Assembly: GCA_025463285.1 (NCBI GenBank)
Contig: JAOBWI010000083.1
Span: 1-42,450 of the forward strand
Reading direction: 5' to 3'
Length of the DNA: 42,450 nt
Source: Acidimicrobiaceae bacterium
GTDB taxonomy: Bacteria; Actinomycetota; Acidimicrobiia; Acidimicrobiales; RAAP-2
Shown here: in pieces, positions 18,607-27,240 of the stretch
Position numbering within the stretch: position 1 is the stretch's first letter
Layout: the number at the start of each line of letters is the position of its first letter
Position numbers and translations under genes: made by a program
The notes under the pieces: generated by a model
Databases searched by the model: none
Told to the model about the DNA's origin: nothing
What the model saw: only the letters and a program-made list of their open reading frames with translations

Positions 18607-19660
18607 ACGCCGAGCCCACGTGGTGGGGCTCGGCTTAATCGGCGCCTCGGTGGCTCTCGCGCTCGGCGAGTCGGGCTGGACCGTCACCGGGACCGATCTC
18701 GATCCCTCTATCGCGCACGCCGCTCGTGGAGACGGCGTGATCGCTGGCGTCGAGCTCGAGAGCGACGTTGACCTCGTGGTGATCGCCACGCCGGCCGGCG
18801 TCGTCGCCCAGACGGCCAACGACGTTCTCTCTCGACTGTCGAAGTTGACCCTGATTGTCACCGACGTGGCCGGCGTGAAGAGCTCCATCGTCGAGCACGT
18901 GGGCGATCCTCGTTTTTTGGCCGGTCACCCGATGGCCGGTTCGGAGCTACGCGGCCTGGCCGGGGCGCGAGCCGATCTCTTTCGTGGGTGCACCTGGGTG
19001 TTGACACCCACGTCGGCCACCAAGCCAGAGACCTACACCGCGCTGCACGGTGTGTTGCGAGAACTGGGAGCCAACGTGGTAGCGGTCGGAGCCCACGACC
19101 ACGATCGCTTGGTCGCGGTAGCCAGTCACGTCCCTCATCTACTAGCCGGTGCGCTCATGAACGAGGCGAGCCTGGTCGCGGAACACGACGCAGTGCTGTT
19201 GCAACTCGCGGCGGGGGGTTTTCGCGACATGACCCGCGTGGCCGCGGGCGATCCGACCATGTGGCCGGACGTGCTCTTCGAGAACCGGGTGGCCATCACC
19301 CAGTCGCTGGAAGCCCTGGAGGCGCGTCTCGCGGCGCTGCGCGTGGCTCTGAACGACGACGACCACGCCGCCGTCGCGGCCGACCTGGTGAACGCGGCGT
19401 CTGCTCGCCGACAGCTGCCCGGCCGGGCCCTCGACTCCGAACACTTGGCCTATCTGCGCGTGGCCGTCAGCGACCAACCGGGAGTGCTGGCCGCGGTGAC
19501 CATGGCCGCTTCCGAGATGCTGGTGAACATCTACGACATTGAGATCGCCCACGGCATCGAAGGCTCCAGCGGCACCCTGTTGCTGGCTATCGACGCGAAA
19601 CAGGCCGATCTCTTTAGTGGGGCCTTGAAAGAGCGGGGTTTCCAAGTAGGCCACGAGTGA
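18590..19660 (+). CDS. tyrA: Prephenate dehydrogenase with C-terminal ACT domain
   Basis: The 356-residue enzyme oxidises prephenate to 4-hydroxyphenylpyruvate for tyrosine synthesis. The Rossmann motif GLGLIGAS lies at residues 13-20, and AGHPMAGSE carries the catalytic His. The helical dimerisation domain follows. A C-terminal ACT domain (about 282-356, starting LAYLRVAVSDQPGVLAAVT) probably gives feedback control by tyrosine. ATG at 18590 is chosen over TTG at 18569 because the N-terminus then begins just before the nucleotide-binding strand. It follows aroH directly, so the two consecutive steps are coupled. Confidence 0.92.
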   Translation: MTSPNKRRAHVVGLGLIGASVALALGESGWTVTGTDLDPSIAHAARGDGVIAGVELESDVDLVVIATPAGVVAQTANDVLSRLSKLTLIVTDVAGVKSSIVEHVGDPRFLAGHPMAGSELRGLAGARADLFRGCTWVLTPTSATKPETYTALHGVLRELGANVVAVGAHDHDRLVAVASHVPHLLAGALMNEASLVAEHDAVLLQLAAGGFRDMTRVAAGDPTMWPDVLFENRVAITQSLEALEARLAALRVALNDDDHAAVAADLVNAASARRQLPGRALDSEHLAYLRVAVSDQPGVLAAVTMAASEMLVNIYDIEIAHGIEGSSGTLLLAIDAKQADLFSGALKERGFQVGHE

Positions 19661-20940
19661 GCGACGTCGAACGGGTGAAGCCGCTGGCGCACCTGCGCGG
19701 CTCCCTGCGAGTGCCCGGGGACAAAAGCACGTCCCATCGCGCCCTGATGTTGAGCGCCCTGGCCGACGGTACGAGTACGATCACGGGTCTCTCGCCGGGC
19801 GACGACGTCGCCTCGACCAGCGTCATACTTGAACGCTTGGGTGCGACGCGGGTGAACGAGGACGGTATCGCTTTGGTGACCGGACCGACCAACGGACTGC
19901 GCAGGAGCGAGGGGGCCTTGGACTGCGGCAACTCCGGTACGACGATGCGGCTCACGACAGGCGTCGTGGCCACGATTGTCGGGACCCACCATCTGGTGGG
20001 CGATGACTCGCTGTCGAAACGTCCGATGGATCGAGTCGCCATTCCACTAGGACTCATGGGAGCGGAGGTGCGTGGTCAGGGGACGGCGCTGACGGCGCCC
20101 CTCAGCGTCACGACGACGGGCCACTTGAGAGGCATTGACTTCCACCTTCCCGTCGCCAGCGCGCAGGTGAAGTCCGCCATTCTCCTCGCCGGTCTCGCCG
20201 CAGACTCACCAACCACCGTGCGTGAGGACGTGCGAACCCGCGCCACCACCGAGGTCATGCTTCGCTCTGCGGGCGTGTCGGTGACGAGCGAGAACTCAGC
20301 CGGCGGGCGAGTGGTCAGCGTGACGCCCGGGCGCCCTAGGCGCCACGACTGGTTCGTGCCGGGCGACCCTTCGCAGGCGGCGTTCTTTGCCGTCCTGGGC
20401 GCCATTCATCGTGACGCCTCGCTGGAAGTACTGAGCGTGGAGGCGTCACCCGAGCGCGTGGGATTCGTCGGCGTGCTCGCTCGCATGGGTGGCGCCGTTC
20501 GGCTCGTTGAGCATGGGGAGATCCATGCGTTGATGTCCACCAGCTCGACCTTGTCCGCCACCGAGATTCACTCCTACGAGATCCCTTCGCTCGACGAGGT
20601 GCCCATCCTCACCGTGGCGGCCTGCGCCGCGACGGGGGTCAGCGCCTTTCGCGACATGAACGAACTGCGCCTCAAAGAGTCGGATCGTTTTGGCGGAGCG
20701 CTTCTGCTCGCGCAGCGCCTGGGGTGTCGCGCGTGGTCGCAAGGCGACGACTTCTTCGTCGAGGGCGTGGGAGGGGCAGAAACGTTTCTCGACTTCACTA
20801 TTGACGCCGCGCTCGATCATCGCATGGTGATGGCCAGTGCCGTGGCCGGGGTCGCGGGTAAGGGCTGCACGATCGAAGGGGCCAGCACGGTGTCGTCCAG
20901 CTATCCGCACTTTTTTCGCGACCTAGCGTTACTGGGGTGA
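19657..20940 (+). CDS. aroA: 3-phosphoshikimate 1-carboxyvinyltransferase (EPSP synthase)
   Basis: The 427-residue shikimate-pathway enzyme transfers the enolpyruvyl group of PEP to shikimate-3-phosphate. LRVPGDKSTSHRALML (about residues 18-33) carries the Lys and Ser that bind substrate, LDCGNSGTTMRL is the PEP-binding motif with intact Gly, and LRLKESDRF the second signature. The inverse alpha/beta barrel length is normal. The GTG start overlaps tyrA (GTGA). Sequence around the PEP loop (GNSGTTMR) is close to class-I-like glyphosate-sensitive enzymes, although I cannot test sensitivity. Confidence 0.96.
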   Translation: MSDVERVKPLAHLRGSLRVPGDKSTSHRALMLSALADGTSTITGLSPGDDVASTSVILERLGATRVNEDGIALVTGPTNGLRRSEGALDCGNSGTTMRLTTGVVATIVGTHHLVGDDSLSKRPMDRVAIPLGLMGAEVRGQGTALTAPLSVTTTGHLRGIDFHLPVASAQVKSAILLAGLAADSPTTVREDVRTRATTEVMLRSAGVSVTSENSAGGRVVSVTPGRPRRHDWFVPGDPSQAAFFAVLGAIHRDASLEVLSVEASPERVGFVGVLARMGGAVRLVEHGEIHALMSTSSTLSATEIHSYEIPSLDEVPILTVAACAATGVSAFRDMNELRLKESDRFGGALLLAQRLGCRAWSQGDDFFVEGVGGAETFLDFTIDAALDHRMVMASAVAGVAGKGCTIEGASTVSSSYPHFFRDLALLG

Positions 20941-21566
20941 GCGAACAGGTCATCGCCATTGACGGACCGGCCGGTTCGGGCAAGTCGAGTGTCGCTCGAG
21001 CCCTCGCCGAGGCCCTCGGCTGGTCGTTCCTCGACACGGGCGCCATGTATCGGGCCGTCACCGTGGAAGCGATCTCTCGGTGCGTCGATCTCACCAACGA
21101 GCGAGCGATGGGTCAACTGGCCGAAGGCCTCACGCTCGCCACCCTGCCGCGCGTGACGGTAAACGGTCGCGACGTGCAGGACGAACTTCGTCGCGACGAC
21201 GTGAACGAGGGTGTGTCGATCGTGGCCGCCAATCCGCTGGTGCGAGCGCAGATGGTGCGTCGACAGCGAGAGTTCGCCGCCGCACAGTCACTAGGGACCG
21301 TGGTCGAAGGGCGCGATATTACGACCGTGGTCTTTCCCGAGGCCACCTTGAAGGTGTTCCTCACGGCGTCCTTAGAGGAGCGAGTTCGTCGTCGTAGCAG
21401 CGAAGGCAAGGACTCGGTGGAGCGACGCGACGTGGCCGACACGACCCGTGAGGCCTCGCCGTTACGAAAAGCCGATGACGCGTTCGTGCTCGACACAACG
21501 GGTCGAAGCGTGCACGAGGCCGTGGAGGAGATTGTGCAGTGGCTGAAGCACCTGACCTTGTCCTAA
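20937..21566 (+). CDS. cmk: Cytidylate kinase
   Basis: The 209-residue cytosolic kinase phosphorylates CMP and dCMP. The P-loop GPAGSGKS is at residues 10-17, followed by FLDTGAMYRAVT, the CMP-binding region. VVEGRDITTVVFPEATLKVFLTAS is the typical central motif, and the LID with REASPLRKADDAFVLDTTG is complete. The GTG start overlaps the aroA stop (GTGA), and the gene overlaps plsC by 28 nt. cmk after rluB and before the acyltransferase is the common order. Here aroH-tyrA-aroA are inserted between. Confidence 0.95.
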   Translation: MSEQVIAIDGPAGSGKSSVARALAEALGWSFLDTGAMYRAVTVEAISRCVDLTNERAMGQLAEGLTLATLPRVTVNGRDVQDELRRDDVNEGVSIVAANPLVRAQMVRRQREFAAAQSLGTVVEGRDITTVVFPEATLKVFLTASLEERVRRRSSEGKDSVERRDVADTTREASPLRKADDAFVLDTTGRSVHEAVEEIVQWLKHLTLS

Positions 21567-22204
21567 ATCCCAACAAGACTCCCATCTATCGCGTGGCGGC
21601 GGCCCTCGTCGGCGTTCTCGCGAGGGTGCTCTTTCGCCCCACCATCGTGGGCGTGGAAAATATTCCGCTCACGGGCCCCGTCCTCATCGCGCCGAGTCAT
21701 CGCTCGAACGTCGATTTCGCCTTCACCCTCTTTATATCGCCGCGCAAGGTGTTCTTCATGGCGAAAGATGGCCTCTACCGCTCACGGCTCTTTGCTGCGA
21801 TCTTGACCCGCCTGGGGGCCTTTCCCGTACGTCGAGGAGTCGCTGATCGCGAGTCGCTGCGTCTAGCCGAAGAGGTCCTGCGTCGCGGTCAGGCGCTCGT
21901 CCTGTTCCCCGAAGGTACGCGCCAGAGCGGCCCCACCATCGATACGTTGCTCGACGGGGCCATGTTCGTGGCCGCGCGCGCCGGCGCCATGGTGGTGCCC
22001 GTCGGCATCGCCGGGAGCGAGAAGGCGATGCCCGTCGGCGCCAAGTTTCCGCGATTCGCCAAGATCTATATCGTGGTGGGAAAAGCCATCACGCCACCTA
22101 CCAGTGAAGGACGAGTCTCGCGTTCCGCGCTGGCGCACAAGACGCTGGAGCTGCAACACGCCCTGCAAGAGGTCTACGACGAAAGTCGGGGCCTCGAGCG
22201 CTAA
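21539..22204 (+). CDS. plsC: 1-acylglycerol-3-phosphate acyltransferase-like (PlsC family)
   Basis: The 221-residue membrane-associated acyltransferase acylates lysophosphatidate or a similar lipid. The catalytic HxxxxD is present as SHRSNVDF (about residues 53-60), and FPEGTR (about 123-128) is the glycerol-phosphate-binding motif. There is one hydrophobic N-terminal helix (about 18-34). The GTG start inside cmk gives translational coupling. It closes the operon; the stop codon lies inside a perfect hairpin shared with the convergent glycosyltransferase gene. Confidence 0.9.
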   Translation: MAEAPDLVLNPNKTPIYRVAAALVGVLARVLFRPTIVGVENIPLTGPVLIAPSHRSNVDFAFTLFISPRKVFFMAKDGLYRSRLFAAILTRLGAFPVRRGVADRESLRLAEEVLRRGQALVLFPEGTRQSGPTIDTLLDGAMFVAARAGAMVVPVGIAGSEKAMPVGAKFPRFAKIYIVVGKAITPPTSEGRVSRSALAHKTLELQHALQEVYDESRGLER

Positions 22205-22217
22205 CGCCTAGCGCTCG
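22195..22217. terminator. Bidirectional hairpin at the plsC / glycosyltransferase convergence
   Basis: CGAGCGCTA (22195-22203) and TAGCGCTCG (22209-22217) form a perfect 9-bp stem with a 5-nt loop. The plsC TAA and the TAG of the minus-strand gene both fall in the arm/loop boundary. The hairpin would form on either transcript and probably ends both. Confidence 0.6.
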
Positions 22218-23008
22218 CGCCACCACGTGCCAAAGACCACCCGGGCGTAGCGAAAGCCGAAGAGCCAGTTCTTGCCCTTCTTTGTTGTGCCGGAGGCCCG
22301 CGGATACCAGACGGTTGGTACCTCGCTGGCCCGCCACCCACGCTTGAGAGACGTGATCAGGAGTTCGGCGGTTTGATACTGCTCTTGGGTGAGCCGGTCG
22401 ATGACGTCGGCCAACATGGTGACGCGCAACGCGCGGTATCCCGTCGAGGTGTCGGTCAGGTTCGCACCGGTCATGCGATTCATGACGAAGGAGAAGAAGC
22501 GCACGCCACTCTTGCGCACGACGTCGGAGGTCTTGTCCTCGCCCAACACGCGGCTGGCCACCACGAAGTCGGCCTGGTCGCTGAGGAGGGGTTTCAAAAT
22601 CTGGGGTATCTCCGAGGGGTCGTTCTGACCATCGGCGTCGAGGGTGACCACGTAAGAGACACCGTTCTCGATGCAGTAGCGATAGGTGACCTGCAGAGCA
22701 ACGCCGTGTCCGAGGTTGACGGGAAATTCGATGACCTTGACGCCGGGAAAGGAGCGGGCGATCTCCGCCGTGCGATCATCCCCACCGTCGACCACGACCA
22801 AGGTGGTGTAACTCGCAGCGTCGATGTCGGCGGGCATTTTGGCGAGGACGTCGCCAATATTGCCCTCTTCTTCGTAGGCGCAGATCGAGGCTACCGTCTC
22901 CTCGGGTCTGAAATCCGGGTAGTCCGCGTTGAAACGCTTCATCGCTTGATCGATGGCGAACCCGCGCAGTCGCGTCAGGCGTCGTTTTTCAAGGTCCACG
23001 GTCGGCAT
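22208..23008 (-). CDS. Family 2 glycosyltransferase (polyprenyl-phosphate mannose/glucose synthase-like)
   Basis: The 266-residue GT-A enzyme has VASICAYEEEGNIGDVL at the start of the fold (about residues 38-54), VVVDGGDDRTAE, and the metal-binding VTLDADGQNDP (about 118-128). ALxVTYRYCIENG and TSTGYRALR are typical of dolichyl/polyprenyl-phosphate sugar transferases. There is no C-terminal TM domain. The best start is the ATG at 23008, with AAGGAG 6 nt upstream; the TTG two codons earlier overlaps the ribosome site. It probably makes a lipid-linked sugar for wall glycans; the donor is unknown. It follows the small gene at 23019 by 10 nt and should be co-transcribed. Confidence 0.85.
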   Translation of the reverse strand: MPTVDLEKRRLTRLRGFAIDQAMKRFNADYPDFRPEETVASICAYEEEGNIGDVLAKMPADIDAASYTTLVVVDGGDDRTAEIARSFPGVKVIEFPVNLGHGVALQVTYRYCIENGVSYVVTLDADGQNDPSEIPQILKPLLSDQADFVVASRVLGEDKTSDVVRKSGVRFFSFVMNRMTGANLTDTSTGYRALRVTMLADVIDRLTQEQYQTAELLITSLKRGWRASEVPTVWYPRASGTTKKGKNWLFGFRYARVVFGTWWRER

Positions 23009-23018
23009 CCACAACTCC

Positions 23019-23258
23019 TTAAATCGAATGGGCCCGAGCGAAAACGTTGTTCACCGTGGGTTCGAAGTGTTCGAGGGACTCGGCCTCGTAGGAGGCGTCG
23101 AAGGCCTTCTGATCCCAGAGATCGGCGAAACGCTCGGCCAGCTCGTAGCACGGCTCGACGCGGCGTAGATCGCGCAGGTTGGGGTTCGTGCCGAAGTGTT
23201 CGTAGTAGTCCATCCACTGTTCGCGAGTCGAGACGTCCGTACTGGGAAAGGAACTCAC
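23019..23258 (-). CDS. Hypothetical 79-residue protein upstream of the glycosyltransferase
   Basis: The protein is acidic, soluble and mostly helical in appearance: REQWMDYYEHFGTNPNLRDLRRVEPCYELAERFADLWDQKAFD. I do not recognise a family. The start GTG at 23258 is decided by TAGTGT exactly 6 nt upstream on the minus strand, which matches the leaderless pattern of the window; the TTG at 23264 falls in that spacer. Ten nt separate it from the glycosyltransferase gene, so it may work with that enzyme. The C-terminus ends AHSI with no motif. Confidence 0.62.
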   Translation of the reverse strand: MSSFPSTDVSTREQWMDYYEHFGTNPNLRDLRRVEPCYELAERFADLWDQKAFDASYEAESLEHFEPTVNNVFARAHSI

Positions 23259-23264
23259 CGTCAA

Positions 23265-23270
23265 ACACTA
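23265..23270 (-). promoter_or_regulatory. -10 element (TAGTGT) for the small protein-glycosyltransferase pair
   Basis: Minus-strand TAGTGT is 6 nt before the GTG at 23258. The 6-nt spacer TTGACG is identical to the one before trpC, possibly by chance. It would make this pair independent of ispH. Confidence 0.42.
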
Positions 23271-23289
23271 CCGTGCGACCTTTTGAGGC

Positions 23290-24327
23290 CTAACGACTAA
23301 CGCTCGCCAGCACCTGAGCCGCGGTGTACTCCCGATCGGCCTGACTATCGAACTTCGCCGTCCGCGGCGTCTGCAAGACGAGATCGACCACAGCGGAAAT
23401 GGCCTTGAGCATCTCGCGTAGTTCGGGTGGAGGAGGAAAGTACTCGTCTTCGACGATGACCGACTTGATGATGACGCCGTCGCTGGGATTAAGCACGCTC
23501 AGCACTTCGTTGACCAGTGACTCCGGCGCCGAGGCTCCCGCCGTGACGGCCACCACTCCTTCCACGTCATCGGGTAACTCCGCGGCACGATTTACGCGTA
23601 ACACCCGAGGACATCCGGCCGCCTCGGCCACCCTGGCCAGTGCCATGGTGTTAGAAGAGTTGGCCGAACCGATCACGATGACCGTGCCCGCGCCATCGGC
23701 GACCTCCTGCAAGGCCGCTTGGCGATTGGTGGTGGCGAAACAGAGGTCGCCACGGCTGGGCATCCAGATGTCGGGGAAGACCACTTCGGCGTACTCGCGC
23801 AGGTCTTGCCACTCATCCATGCTCAAGGTGGTCTGACTGAGCAGCGCCACCGGGCCCTCGTGGTCGGCGAGCGCGTCGATATCGGAAGGTTCTTGAATCA
23901 GGTGCACCGCGTCGGGCGCCACGGCCATCGTACCGATGGCCTCTTCGTGACCTTCGTGGCCGACGTAGAGAACGGTGAAGCCCTTGTTGGCGCGTACTTT
24001 GAGTTCGTGGTGGACCTTGGTGACGAGCGGGCAGACGGCGTCAACCACGGTGCCGCCGGTGCGACGGGCCGCTTCAATGACGTCCGGGGGAGAGCCGTGG
24101 GCACTCAGCATGACCGGGGATCCCGCGGGCACCGTCGTCACGTCGTTGATGAAGATAACGCCGAGGGACTTGAAGTACTCGACGACGAATTGGTTATGGA
24201 CGATCTCGTGGTAGCAGTACACCGGCGGTTCAAAGACGCGAGTCATCCAGTCGAGGGCCTTAATAGCCTTCTCGACACCGGCGCAAAACCCCCGGGGCGC
24301 TGCGAGGACAACTCGCTCGACGTTCAC
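23290..24327 (-). CDS. ispH: 4-hydroxy-3-methylbut-2-enyl diphosphate reductase
   Basis: The 345-residue iron-sulfur enzyme of the last step of the MEP pathway makes IPP and DMAPP. The three cluster ligands are visible: C15 (APRGFCAGV), C99 (AVCPLVTKVH) and C196 (LCFATTNRQ). The HGS and EGHEE motifs and the SANSSN segment bind the substrate's diphosphate. The GTG start at 24327 follows TAGGCT by 7 nt on the minus strand. It is divergent from the DUF512 gene and sits upstream of the small protein and glycosyltransferase. All catalytic features are present and the length is normal. Confidence 0.96.
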   Translation of the reverse strand: MNVERVVLAAPRGFCAGVEKAIKALDWMTRVFEPPVYCYHEIVHNQFVVEYFKSLGVIFINDVTTVPAGSPVMLSAHGSPPDVIEAARRTGGTVVDAVCPLVTKVHHELKVRANKGFTVLYVGHEGHEEAIGTMAVAPDAVHLIQEPSDIDALADHEGPVALLSQTTLSMDEWQDLREYAEVVFPDIWMPSRGDLCFATTNRQAALQEVADGAGTVIVIGSANSSNTMALARVAEAAGCPRVLRVNRAAELPDDVEGVVAVTAGASAPESLVNEVLSVLNPSDGVIIKSVIVEDEYFPPPPELREMLKAISAVVDLVLQTPRTAKFDSQADREYTAAQVLASVSR

Positions 24328-24334
24328 GCTCTTT

Positions 24335-24370
24335 AGCCTAGTAAGTGGATATTTACCGCAGGCCTAGGCT
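24335..24370. promoter_or_regulatory. Back-to-back leaderless promoters of ispH and the DUF512 gene
   Basis: Two copies of the same hexamer, TAGGCT, face outward (minus 24335-24340, plus 24365-24370). They form an inverted repeat with 24 bp between them, the same spacing as at trpS/scpA. The starts follow after 7 and 6 nt. Confidence 0.5.
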
Positions 24371-24376
24371 AGGGAG

Positions 24377-25753
24377 GTGTCCGGAGCCCGCATTTCCTCT
24401 ATTTCACCGGACTCGCCGGCCTCTGCGGTTGACCTTCTGGTCGGCGACGAGTTGGTGAGCGTCAACGGCAATGAACCCACCGACATCATCGAGTACCAGC
24501 AGCTGATCGACGCCAGCCGGGTGACCCTCGTGGTTCGCCGAGAGGGCGAAGCACTGGCGCGCAAGGTCACGGTCGTAAAAAGCGAGGGCCAGCCCCTCGG
24601 ACTCGGGATCGACTCGGCGGTCTTTGATCGCATTCGCACCTGTGACAATCACTGCACCTTCTGTTTCATCTATCAGCTGCCCAAGGGTATGCGCCGATCT
24701 CTCTACGTGAAGGACGATGACTTTCGCCTCTCCTTTCTCTACGGCAACTACACCACTCTCACGCGCTTCACTGAGTTCGACTTGGAACGAGTTCTCGACG
24801 AGGGACTCTCGCCGCTCTACGTCTCCATTCACACGACCAACCCCGAACTGCGCGCCTCGATGTTGCGAAATCCGCGCGGCGCGACCAGCCTGCGCTGGCT
24901 GCGCGAGTTGTTGCGCGCCGGCGTTGAAGTGCACGGGCAGGTGGTGGTCTGTCCGGGAGTCAACGACGGCGAGGAGCTCGAGCGAACGCTCTACGACGTG
25001 CTCTCTTTGTATCCCGAGTTGGCCTCGGTGGCGTTGGTGCCAGTCGGCGTGAGTGACCTCTCGAGAGAAGAGTCGATGCGTCCCCACGAGCCCGACGAAG
25101 CGCGACGGGTCGTCGAGGTGGCCGAACGATTCCAGCGTCTCACTCGCGAACTGCTCGGTCGAGCCAAGGTCTTCGCCAGCGACGAGTTCTATCTGGTGGC
25201 CGGACTGGAACCACCCGGGACCGAGAGCTTCGAGAGCTTGGACGAAGCCGAGAACGGCGTGGGACTGGTGGCCGCCTTCGTGGAGAGCTTCGCCGAGCGC
25301 AGTCCCATGGCGAAACTGGGTTCCGGATTTTTTCAGTCGGTCGACGGGGCACCAGCCATCGGATACCGCGCCCCTCGTACCTATGACCAGCAGCCGGTCG
25401 GCGGCGAGAACGTCACGGTCTTGACTGGCGAGTACGCCGCGCCGATCCTTCGCACGCTCTTCGACGAGTACGGCTTCGCCGACGTCGACGTGAAGGCCGT
25501 GACGAATCGCTACTTCGGCGGGAATATCAAAGTCGCGGGCCTCATGACCGGCCAGGACCTCCAAGTTGCCTTGAGTGAGGTCGATGAGTCCCACGTGTGC
25601 CTGGTTCCCGACGTCTGTCTCTCGGAGGGTCGATTTTTAGATGGCCTCTCCCTTGATGACCTCTCGCGCCCGGTCACGAGCGTGGCCACCACCGGACACG
25701 ATCTGCGCGACGCCCTAGAAAAGGTCCGATCGGTCGCAGCGAGTCGCTCGTGA
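24377..25753 (+). CDS. DUF512 family radical-SAM-like protein with N-terminal PDZ domain
   Basis: The 458-residue protein begins with a PDZ-like segment (about residues 4-70: ISSISPDSPASAVDLLVGDELVSVNG). It then has C89-x3-C93-x2-C96 (RTCDNHCTFCF), the iron-sulfur ligand pattern of radical-SAM-like enzymes, and a TIM-barrel-like middle with SLYVSIHTTNPELRASMLRN. The DUF512 domain forms the C-terminal part. The biochemical role is unknown to me; it is often a neighbour of der. The GTG has TAGGCT 6 nt upstream. It overlaps der by 4 nt (GTGA), so both are co-transcribed. Confidence 0.9.
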   Translation: MSGARISSISPDSPASAVDLLVGDELVSVNGNEPTDIIEYQQLIDASRVTLVVRREGEALARKVTVVKSEGQPLGLGIDSAVFDRIRTCDNHCTFCFIYQLPKGMRRSLYVKDDDFRLSFLYGNYTTLTRFTEFDLERVLDEGLSPLYVSIHTTNPELRASMLRNPRGATSLRWLRELLRAGVEVHGQVVVCPGVNDGEELERTLYDVLSLYPELASVALVPVGVSDLSREESMRPHEPDEARRVVEVAERFQRLTRELLGRAKVFASDEFYLVAGLEPPGTESFESLDEAENGVGLVAAFVESFAERSPMAKLGSGFFQSVDGAPAIGYRAPRTYDQQPVGGENVTVLTGEYAAPILRTLFDEYGFADVDVKAVTNRYFGGNIKVAGLMTGQDLQVALSEVDESHVCLVPDVCLSEGRFLDGLSLDDLSRPVTSVATTGHDLRDALEKVRSVAASRS

Positions 25754-27042
25754 AGAAACCTCAAGTCGTTATCGTGGGACGCCCGAACGTCGGAAAGAGT
25801 TCGCTCGTGAATCGTCTGGCCGGTAAGCGCATCGCGGTCGTCGAGGAGCGCCGCGGGGTGACGCGCGATCGCAAAGCCGTAGAGGTCGAGTGGCGCGGCT
25901 TCACCTTCGACGTGGTGGACACGGGTGGTTGGCTCGAGTCGGGGGACTCCCTCGAAGACAAGGTCTCTCAACAGGCCCAGGCCGCCTTGGCCTCGGCCGA
26001 CCTGGTGTTACTCGTGGTGGACGGCGCCACCGGGCCGGTGGAAGAGGACTCCAAAGCCGCGCGCTGGGTTCGCAAGAGCGGTCGTCCCGTGACTCTCGTG
26101 GTCAACAAGGTCGATGACCAACACCACGAGGCGGCGATCTGGGAGTTTCTCTCCCTCGGAGTGGGTGACCCCTTCATGGTCAGCGCCCAACACGGCCGCG
26201 GCGCCGGCGACCTGCTCGACCACGTCGTCGATCGATTGGAGGAGGTGACGCCCCCGCCCGAGGTGGACCCTAACGAGGACGGCGCGCTGCGAGTGGCCAT
26301 CGTGGGTCGCCCCAACGTGGGCAAGTCCACGCTGTTCAATCAGCTCATCGGCGAAGAACGCTCGGTCGTGCACGACATGCCCGGAACCACCCGCGACGCC
26401 ATCGACACCGTGGTCGAGACCAGCGCGGGCCTCATTCGCTTCATCGACACGGCGGGAATGCGCAAGCGCGCCCGCACCGAGGCGGGTCTGGAAACGTACT
26501 CGGTGTTGCGCAGCCTCGACGCCCTCGATCGCGCCGACATCGCCATTTTGGTGATCGACGCCACCGACGGTGCGACCGGACAAGATCAGCGACTGGCCGA
26601 ACGCATCTCCGCCTCGGGATGCCCGGCGATTGTGGTTCTCAATAAGTGGGAGTTAGTGCCGGTCGACATGCGTGACGCGGTCCTGGCCACGGTCGGCGAC
26701 AAGTTGGCCTTCGTAGGCGATGCGCCGGTCATTAAGACGACGGCGCTCTCGGGCAAGGGCGTCCACCGGCTACTTCCGGCGTTGTCGACCGCGGCCATCG
26801 ACTACGCCAAGCGAGTGCCCACGGGAGCCCTCAATCGCGCCGTTCGCGATCTTCAGATCAAGCAGCCCGCCCCCACGGGCAAAATCCGTTACGCGGTGCA
26901 GGGTGCTACCGAGCCTCCCACCTTCACTTTGTTTATTGCGGGTCGTCTGCCTCCGACGTATCTGCGTTACGTCGAACGAAGCCTGCGCGAGCGTTTTGAG
27001 TTAGGCGCCTCGCCGATCCGAGTTCGCGTTCGAGTCGAGTAG
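25750..27042 (+). CDS. der: Ribosome-assembly GTPase Der (EngA)
   Basis: The 430-residue protein has two tandem GTPase domains and a C-terminal KH-like domain, and is required for 50S subunit maturation. The first domain has GRPNVGKS (residues 10-17), DTGGW and NKVD. The second repeats GRPNVGKS near residue 185, then DTAGM and NKWE. The C-terminal domain ends with FELGASPIRVRVR. The start GTG overlaps the DUF512 gene, and the stop overlaps the next small gene by 1 nt. It is a member of the conserved cmk-der neighbourhood. Confidence 0.97.
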   Translation: MKKPQVVIVGRPNVGKSSLVNRLAGKRIAVVEERRGVTRDRKAVEVEWRGFTFDVVDTGGWLESGDSLEDKVSQQAQAALASADLVLLVVDGATGPVEEDSKAARWVRKSGRPVTLVVNKVDDQHHEAAIWEFLSLGVGDPFMVSAQHGRGAGDLLDHVVDRLEEVTPPPEVDPNEDGALRVAIVGRPNVGKSTLFNQLIGEERSVVHDMPGTTRDAIDTVVETSAGLIRFIDTAGMRKRARTEAGLETYSVLRSLDALDRADIAILVIDATDGATGQDQRLAERISASGCPAIVVLNKWELVPVDMRDAVLATVGDKLAFVGDAPVIKTTALSGKGVHRLLPALSTAAIDYAKRVPTGALNRAVRDLQIKQPAPTGKIRYAVQGATEPPTFTLFIAGRLPPTYLRYVERSLRERFELGASPIRVRVRVE

Positions 27043-27230
27043 TGGCCAACTGGTGTGAGAACTGCGATCGCCCCGAAGAGAGCGATGTCTGCGAAGTGTG
27101 CGGCGAAGAGATCGCTCCCGCGTCCATTCACAACGGTGTGCCGTGGCGCTGGCGATTCTTCATTGTGGCGTCGGTCGTCTATCTCGGTTGGCGGATCTAT
27201 CAGATAATTTCGTGGATAGTCCACAAATAG
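27042..27230 (+). CDS. Mini zinc-ribbon, single-TM protein downstream of der
   Basis: The 62-residue protein has two CxxC pairs (WCENC and VCEVC, residues 5-8 and 17-20), giving a four-Cys zinc ribbon, then a Trp-rich hydrophobic segment (about 38-59, WRFFIVASVVYLGWRIYQIISW). The GTG start overlaps the der stop by one base (TAGTG), and 10 nt separate the stop from the carbonic-anhydrase-like gene. Zinc-ribbon plus TM proteins of this size recur in Actinobacteria, but I know no function. The coupling suggests translation from der-terminating ribosomes. Confidence 0.7.
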   Translation: MANWCENCDRPEESDVCEVCGEEIAPASIHNGVPWRWRFFIVASVVYLGWRIYQIISWIVHK

Positions 27231-27240
27231 GAGGTCTGTC

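Noticed and set aside
24404-25594. 396-codon antisense ORF under the DUF512 gene
   Set aside because: It is a shadow of a strongly conserved sense gene in GC-rich DNA. It has no family motif and no start signals. The same holds for the antisense ORF 33556-34377 under acs and for 14379-15074.
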